DNA of 64,000 nucleotides from Gautieria morchelliformis (taxonomy: Eukaryota > Basidiomycota > Agaricomycetes > Gomphales > Gomphaceae). The position numbers and the translations under genes were made by a program. The notes below the pieces were generated by a model. It was not told the origin of the DNA and searched no databases. It saw only the letters and a list, made by a program, of their open reading frames with translations. Positions 58,833 through 64,000 of the stretch are shown here, one piece after another. Where the stretch lies: NCBI GenBank assembly GCA_015179125.1, contig WHVA01000008.1, forward strand, positions 310,001 through 374,000. The letters run 5' to 3'. Position 1 is the first letter of the stretch, and each line of letters starts with the position of its first letter.

Positions 58833-59501
58833 TCACTCCACCATCCTCATATCCTCTCCCTCGCTCCCCTCGCTACCCTCACCTGACTCCTCCTCATTAC
58901 TACTACTACTTCGCTCCACCAGACCCCCATGTCCCCCATGATCTGCCAAGTCCCTCGCCCCCTGCATCCGCTTCAAATAATTCTGCCTCCTCCTTATCCT
59001 CATGAACTCCACATCCGCCCTGTTCATCCTGTCATTCGCAGCCCTAAACTCCCCTAGCAACTCGCACACCCTCTCCCCAACCTCGCCAACCTTCTGTCCC
59101 ACATCCCTCACCGCCGCTATCAACTCCCTCATCTCCGCACTTCGCTCCGATCTTTTCGTCTTCTTGTCCTTTTTCGCCCTCCGACCTCCAACCTCGGTTT
59201 CCTCCCCCTCAGTCTGCCTCGCTTCCCCGACCTCTGTCTCCTCACGCTGCCTCGCTTCCCCGACCTCTGTCTCCTCACGCTGCCTCACTTCCCCAGTCTC
59301 CTTACCCTTCTCCTCGCTCAACCTCGCTTCCATCCGCTCTACCCTCATCTCGAGGTCCCCCGTCGGCGAGCTTGTACCCGTATAGGGACAAGTCGGTCGG
59401 GTGGTAGGAGAATAACATGCGTTTATACTAGACAAATCAGCAGCGCCCATGATTAGACAACTACGGTACTCACCTTCTTTCCACTCGGTCCTTCCTGCCA
59501 C
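58833..59501 (-). CDS. Antisense coiled-coil-like ORF in the nested Gypsy (222 codons)
   Basis: Open from 59501 to 58833 on the minus strand. After an N-terminal stretch it has three near-repeats of a glutamate-rich unit (EEKGKETGEVRQREETEVGE and copies), a lysine-rich KKDKKTKRSERS, a helical region with heptad-like spacing (MRELIAAVRDVGQKVGEVGE, then RVCELLGEFRAANDRMNRAD), a basic FMRIRRRQNYLKRMQ and a long acidic serine/glutamate tail. No domain is recognised. A second antisense reading (59453-59692) lies upstream and ends in GKKVSTVVV over a possible AAGGTGAGT donor; splicing into the 222-codon frame could not be made to work in phase. Function unknown; possibly an accessory protein of the element. 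Confidence 0.5.
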   Translation of the reverse strand: MAGRTEWKEGEYRSCLIMGAADLSSINACYSPTTRPTCPYTGTSSPTGDLEMRVERMEARLSEEKGKETGEVRQREETEVGEARQREETEVGEARQTEGEETEVGGRRAKKDKKTKRSERSAEMRELIAAVRDVGQKVGEVGERVCELLGEFRAANDRMNRADVEFMRIRRRQNYLKRMQGARDLADHGGHGGLVERSSSSNEEESGEGSEGSEGEDMRMVE

Positions 59502-59853
59502 GGCTGCCGCATGTCGATGGCCCCCGTCTCATCAATTGGCAATGTGCCAACCTCGGGTCGATCCTCGGGCGTAACCTCGCCCGAGGCTCCGTTCTCCTCA
59601 GACAACAAAGTCTGGTCGAACGCGTTGTTCACGCTGTTCTCGTCGACGGCTGAGCTGAAGAGGGCTTGAGGGCGCACCATATTAGTTGGCAATGGGGTTC
59701 GCTGCCTTCCTACCCACCCTTTTATCCAACCTCGGCTACGATTTAAGCTTCGCCTTTCCGGCTACTTAACATCGGACCGAGATCTAGATTCAAGGATAGG
59801 CGAACCTTGTTCACATTACGGCCTCGAGGGTCTCGGCCATAAGGGGGGAATAC

Positions 59854-60416
59854 TGTAAGGACCCGGCCTTTGGCCGGCTACTTACCGGTAGAACCTTCTT
59901 CCGAGCCCCAAGCCTTGTGATATCCGTGCCCGAGTACATATGATACTTATCCGCGCCCGAGCCCGAGCCCGAGCTTGAACTCATATCCGACCTTGATCCC
60001 ATGCCCGTATCCCCCTTAGTTACTGATTCCGCTCCATCACGCATCATTCGTATATTACCTCGCCCTGACCTCGGTCTCCTGACCTCGCCCTGACCTCCAC
60101 TAATCTGTTCGCCCCTGACTTGCACCTCGTCCGTATATAACCCCCTTGTATGCATTCCTACTCCTCAGTCTGAAAATCAACTATCGTGTCCCTTCGATCC
60201 CTAGCTAGTTTCTACGCCTCGCCTCTTAAGCTAGAACCTCGCCTCTTATTCGTTTACCTCCGAAGTTGGGACTCGTGCGTAGGGTCGGCGCAGCACATAA
60301 GCTGAAGCCAAGTCCCTCTCCGACTTCCCCATCCAAACCTCGCCCTGTAACCTCGGACCTTGACTCGGGTTTCGTCCCCGACCTCGGTCAACCTTACGAC
60401 GGATCGTATCGTAACA
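59854..60416 (+). repeat. Nested Gypsy 3' LTR (563 bp)
   Basis: Identical to the 5' LTR by eye apart from GGCCGGC in place of GGCTGGC near its start. Followed by TACGG. Confidence 0.95.
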
Positions 60417-60421
60417 TACGG

Positions 60422-61498
60422 ACTCGACCTGGACCGTATGGAGAAAATACAGCCGGTCGTGCTCGGTCCCAAATGGGAGCCCGCTTTCAAGATCAGGATC
60501 CCAAGCGATAAGGAACGGGCAATCGAGGAAGTCAGGATCGACAGCGCAGACATCAAAATATTTTCGGACGGCTCATGTATTGATGGGGGGGTCGGCGCGG
60601 CAGCAATACTATACAACAAGGGTATAGAGACAAAGGTAGTGCGACTATACCTAGGACCAGAGGAGGAACACACGGTGTTCGAGGTGGAGCTGGTGGGGGC
60701 AGCATTAGGAGCAAAACTGCTGAATGAAGAGAGACAAACAAGATACATGATCGCGGCCGACAATCAAGCAGTGATACAGACGACGAGGCAAGAGAGTTCA
60801 ATATCTGGGCAATATCTGGTCAACGCGCTGCATCGACAGATAGAGGGAGTGGTCGCCCGACGGGCAAGGACGAAGTCATAATGAGATGGGTTCCCGGACA
60901 TGAGGGAGTGCGCGGGAACGAAAGGGCGGACGAGGAGGCCAAAAGAGCGGCGAGGGGAGAGTCCAGCCAGGAGCAATGCACACCCATAGAGTGCAGGGGG
61001 CGATTGCCAGCGAGCAAATCGGCGGAGCTTCAGAGACATCAGAGGGAGCTCAGAGGACAGGCAAAGGCAACATTTGCTAAGTCCCCGCGCGCAGCTATCG
61101 CACACAGAACAGACCCCTCACTACCATCTGCAGCGTTTGCCAGACTCACAGAAAGAATGCTGCGCAAGCACGCGACGCTGCTAGTACAGCTCAGGACAGG
61201 GCACGTAGCATTGAACAAGCACTTAGCAAAGATCGGCAAGGCGCCATCACCCAAGTGCACGGCATGCAGAAGGGCCGATGAAACGGTACACCACTACCTG
61301 TTCAGATGTCCAAGCTACGCAAAACAGAGGGAAGCACTCAAACGAGAGCTACGCAGAGAGGCAGACTCGACGAGAGTTCTACTGGCCAGACCCAAGGCGA
61401 TGAAACCGCTGTTCAGTTACATCCAAGCCATGAGGAGGTTTGAGGAGACGTTCAGCGATCTAACTCTAAGGGAAGAGACAGGCGGGAATGGTGAATGA
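60422..61498 (+). pseudogene. LINE ORF2, 3' part: RNase H and C-terminal knuckle
   Basis: Continues the LINE reading after the Gypsy. RNase H motifs are DIKIFSDGSCIDGGVGAAAI, FEVELVGAALGAKLL, MIAADNQAVIQTTR and WVPGHEGVRGNERADEEAK (the D-E-D-D set). A frame change of one base lies near 60865, just before RWVPGHEG. The C-terminus has CTACRRADETVHHYLFRC, a CCHC/HC knuckle typical of these LINEs and shared with the truncated copy at 8297-8984. Confidence 0.9.
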
Positions 61499-61726
61499 CA
61501 AGGAGGCAGAGAGCACAACGGAGGAGCGAAGAAGAATTCCCCCCGCCCACACAGGCACGGACAGGCTCAGGGCTTTGCCCAAGAGCACAAGTAGAGATCG
61601 AGAAACATAGGACAGATAGAGATAAATTGCGACCGGCGATATGTATACCTTGTCTTACATAGGGCTCTGCCCCAAAAGACAATAAATTGGATTATAAAAA
61701 AATAAAATAAAAAAAAAAAAAAAAAA
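61499..61726 (+). other. LINE 3' untranslated region and A-rich tail
   Basis: Contains CTTACATAGGGCTCTGCCCC and AATAAATTGG, then an A-rich tail with T interruptions (61696-61726). The same GGGC-CTGCCCCAAAAGA element precedes the tail of the truncated LINE, so it may be the recognition hairpin for the reverse transcriptase. Confidence 0.8.
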
Positions 61727-63265
61727 AAGATGGAGAGAAATATGGTGTACTGAGAGATAAGGCTGTTGAGGTCGTTTGGTTTGTAAAGACTAGATGAAGG
61801 TGTGGGAAGCACTCACAAGGGGCCCTGGGAGAGAAAGCCTCTGTGGAGGTCGTAGTCGGTTTGCAAAGTCTAGATGAAGGCATGGAAAGTGCTCACGAGG
61901 TCACCTTCACATCAATTAACAGACAATAAAAATTGATCTTCAAGGCTATTAAACTTCCAGATCCCTGAAGATAGATTCAAAATCAGAGGAGGCTTAGCCG
62001 TAGAAGCAATGAGGTCTGACGAAGTTATGGCTAGCGCTAAGAGCTGGCAAGGAGAACACCAGTAGAGACACATAAGGCGCTGCCAGAAGCTGTTGTAGTC
62101 AAGAAACCTTTCCTAAATACCAATGACAGGTGATGGTGAATGAGATATACTGTAGCTCTCGTCCATCGGATTTGTCTGGGACTACGAGGCCCATGAATAG
62201 CAGCTCTGAAATCAAACCAAAGCTATGTGTCTGAATTGTGTACTCATCATGGAGATAGAAGAACACAGCTACCTGAACAATCAATGCACACATGGCTGTA
62301 TCTGTCATTGCCTGAGCGCCGGAGACAAGCGCTGCCTGGTTCAAGCACTCCTGCTGGGATTAAATGGATGGAAGGCGGTCAAATATTGTGCTTGCTGGAC
62401 CCAAATGGTATAGTCTGCCATATATCGTAGTGAAGTGATGCGACCCGAAATACGACAAGCATTTGACTCACTCGAGTGACAAGGTTATGCTGGAAAATAT
62501 CCACGTGAAGCAAAAGTTAAGAAATGTCAGGTCCCGTTGCGCCGTTTTCGAAAAGATAGAGAAAAGGAGAAGGATGGGAAGTCCAATGTGACCGCCGAAT
62601 ATTTGTAGCAAATGGTATATGGCCTGCTGCCGCCTCAGCTCTGCAAAATATCTGAACTAAAACGGCATCAAGTAACATCAGTGAGTTTCACACACGTTCA
62701 TCTTCTGTATTCATACTGTCCAGGAGAGCTAAGGCATTGGGTGTGAGCAGGAGTTGCACATTGTCAGCACTGTGGCCCTCAAAATGGCAAAAGGCTATTT
62801 GGTCTAGTACAGCCAAATGTCAGATGCTTCTGCAGTTGTAAAGTCAGCTGACAAGGTTACGGTTAATTTCATACTGTGTCAATGCCTGGTTGGAGTCAAC
62901 GTCCAAATCAACCGCGCACAAGCCCGTAATCGCAATATCCAGGATTCCATTGTTTGAGCAGCAGCCAGTGATAAACAAACAGCTTGAGTCCTGTGGTTCA
63001 GCCGGCAGACACTTCACCAGTGCTAGCTCCTATTTTCAGTTGAACTTCGATAGTTGCTGAACTGTTCACCTGTATCTCCATTGACCCATTGGGAAGAGGG
63101 GCCAACAATGGAAGGGTGGCAAGACGGGCATCAAATGCATTGACTGAACGCAGGCATGAGTTCTCTGCACAAGATCCAAAATATTATGCTTACTGCTTGA
63201 ACATGTCGCAGCAGAGACAAAGAGTAGACTCACAGCAATCCCGGGAATTGTCGCAAGCATAGAGA
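61727..63265 (-). pseudogene. 7-TM receptor-like gene, copy B, 5' half
   Basis: The minus strand reads the signal-peptide-like MLATIPGIAVSLLFVSAATC from 63265 (possibly starting further upstream at 63338), a 50-54 nt intron with the same GTAAGC and TTCAG borders as in copy A, an ectodomain reading INAFDARLATLPLLAPLPNG, then TM exons including DTAMCALIVQ (about 62270), ending NSLISQYTIFLSI at the LINE junction (about 61740). Like copy A, it has frame breaks in the ectodomain. Confidence 0.65.
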
Positions 63266-63826
63266 GAAAACTTTCAAGTAGAAGCAGGAGTGATGATTGA
63301 CCTGGAGACGGTTTTGGTTTAAGAGTGGCATGATGCATTACCTAAGTGAAGGCTGCGTATACACATCGGTCTAAGTTTGGATAAATGACTTGAAACGGTT
63401 AAACGCTCCAGAGGGAACTTAGAGGCATCTGTTGCCGTTTTGAATTTCTCAGCTTTATACATCACCTACTGGACTCATACCCGTAATTTGTGACATGGGA
63501 TGCCTCGTACAAGAAGGAAGGAAAACCCGAAAGCTGCCATACTATATCTTTGGATACAGCAATCATCATCATCATCCAGTCGGGAAATAGTATAAGCCTA
63601 GTCACCTTGCCTTGGATCGGATCAGGCGAACTGAAGGAAGTGAGATGTGAGGATTGTTGAGAGATGGTATGAGGGGAGAACTGTCGCCCACAGCGTGAAG
63701 TCGTCACGAGGAGTCGGATCTAAAACTTATATAATTAGGTTATGATGTCACCGCCACCCTCCAGTTTTAGTCGGTGATGTAAGTACTAGTAGCCTTGGCG
63801 GTCCCAAACCTAGAGCTTGCATGTTC
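61727..63826. repeat. Segmental duplication, copy B, right part
   Basis: Starts with the second AAGATGGAGAGA and matches 13456-15618 of copy A. Copy A has a partial extra repeat of the GTCGGTTTGCAAAGTCTAGA segment near 13500 and 13580 that copy B shows in slightly different spacing. Confidence 0.88.
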
Positions 63827-64000
63827 GTACTCTAAAACAATAGATACTTAGCCCTCCTTGCTTGTCTCATCTGTTGAAATCTCCCCAGCTGCGGCCGAGG
63901 CGCTGCAGCGCTCAGGACGATGGCAAGCCACTAGTTCAGGCTCTTGTTGCCTCCCGGTGTGGCGCTCCCATCTGCTTTTCATATTTTCAAGTAGGTTAAG
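63827..64000. repeat. Repeat at the right edge, shared with 35630-35815
   Basis: ACAATAGATACTTAGCC to the final TTAAG. The core CTCCCCAGCTGCGGC and CGGTGTGGCGCTCCC match the other copy. The window ends inside it. Confidence 0.85.

Larger units (their letters stand above)
53152..60416 (+). mobile_element. Young Ty3/Gypsy chromovirus nested in the LINE, nearly whole
   Basis: Length 7265 bp with 563-bp LTRs (53152-53714 and 59854-60416) and the duplication TACGG. The parts are gag with a CCHC knuckle, protease, reverse transcriptase, RNase H, integrase with zinc-binding and D-D-E motifs, and a C-terminal chromodomain. An extra antisense ORF lies before the 3' LTR. A purine-rich AAGGGGGGAA tract just upstream of the 3' LTR (about 59841-59850) is the likely polypurine tract. 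I see only one difference between the LTRs, so the insertion is very recent. It looks nearly whole, with about two breaks. Confidence 0.95.
48414..61726 (+). mobile_element. Full-length LINE (Tad1-like), about 6.0 kb, split by a Gypsy element
   Basis: After discounting 53152-60421 (the Gypsy plus one copy of its target duplication) the element is about 6.0 kb. It has a leader (48414-48671), ORF1 with three CCHC knuckles, ORF2 with endonuclease, reverse transcriptase, RNase H and a C-terminal HC-type knuckle, and an A-rich 3' tail. It is flanked by AAGATGGAGAGA. ORF1/ORF2 with both an APE-type endonuclease and an RNase H domain fits the Tad1/I groups of fungal LINEs. It inserted antisense into a TM exon of the copy B receptor gene. 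A few frame changes and one in-frame stop make it defective. Confidence 0.9.

Noticed and set aside
1-64000. tRNA or rRNA genes
   Set aside because: No cloverleaf with A and B boxes or rRNA-like sequence was noticed while reading both strands; a covariance-model scan would be needed to exclude them fully.

Overview
The window looks like a transposon-dense region from a filamentous basidiomycete (probably an agaricomycete). The reasons are the many 46-73 nt GT-AG introns in the one recognisable host gene, the mix of Ty3/Gypsy chromovirus, Ty1/Copia, LINE, CACTA-like and Tc1/mariner-like elements, and host-gene remnants of types familiar from mushrooms (an orphan 7-TM receptor-like gene, an F-box/WD40 gene, an SRPK-like kinase). 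The species cannot be named from the sequence. All identities come from reading motifs; no search was run.

Layout. 399-6697: broken Copia element on the minus strand (LTRs 294 bp, TSD GGTGG) holding two inserted LTR-type pieces. 7340-10095: two overlapping Gypsy gag/LTR remnants (minus), one interrupted by a 5'-truncated LINE with a 13-bp TSD. 11367-15618: copy A of a segmental duplication, carrying a decayed 7-TM receptor-like gene (minus). 16002-18997: a full-length Tc1/mariner-like DNA transposon (TIRs about 37 bp, TA TSD, one 54-nt intron, some frame damage). 19060-20660: GC-rich 33/34-bp satellite array. 20796-29987: Gypsy element with 237-bp LTRs and TSD ATGGC. 29988-33890: a core with tandem repeats, bounded by a roughly 130-bp inverted repeat. 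34090-34770: F-box/WD40 gene remnant running into the same satellite, inverted (34785-35450). 37958-40121: the only convincing host gene, a 12-exon membrane oxidoreductase-like gene of the TmpA/ferric-reductase-like type with one in-frame TAG near its end. 42778-63826: copy B of the duplication, split by many insertions. End: a repeat shared with 35630-35815.

Copy A is an almost clean pre-insertion reference for copy B. Aligning them by eye gives exact empty sites for two CACTA-like MITEs (TSDs CTT and TTT), a solo LTR (TSD AACCC), an insertion with LTR-like ends that carries pieces of an SRPK-like kinase and an F-box gene (TSD CAGCC), and a full-length LINE (TSD AAGATGGAGAGA) inserted into a transmembrane exon of the receptor gene. 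That LINE was itself hit by a young Gypsy chromovirus (53152-60416, TSD TACGG; LTRs differ at one site that I can see). The chromovirus carries a long antisense coiled-coil-like ORF after pol, separated from pol by a 28-nt poly(A) tract.

LTR divergence by hand gives an insertion order: Copia (about 6 percent), then the 237-bp-LTR Gypsy (about 2 percent), then the nested Gypsy (about 0.2 percent). The most unusual structure is the 19.0-35.6 kb region, where satellite arms in opposite orientation flank an inner inverted repeat, like a very large foldback-type element or a palindromic rearrangement. The mariner-like transposase, with about 125 residues and a cysteine cluster between its second and third catalytic residues, is the most unusual protein.
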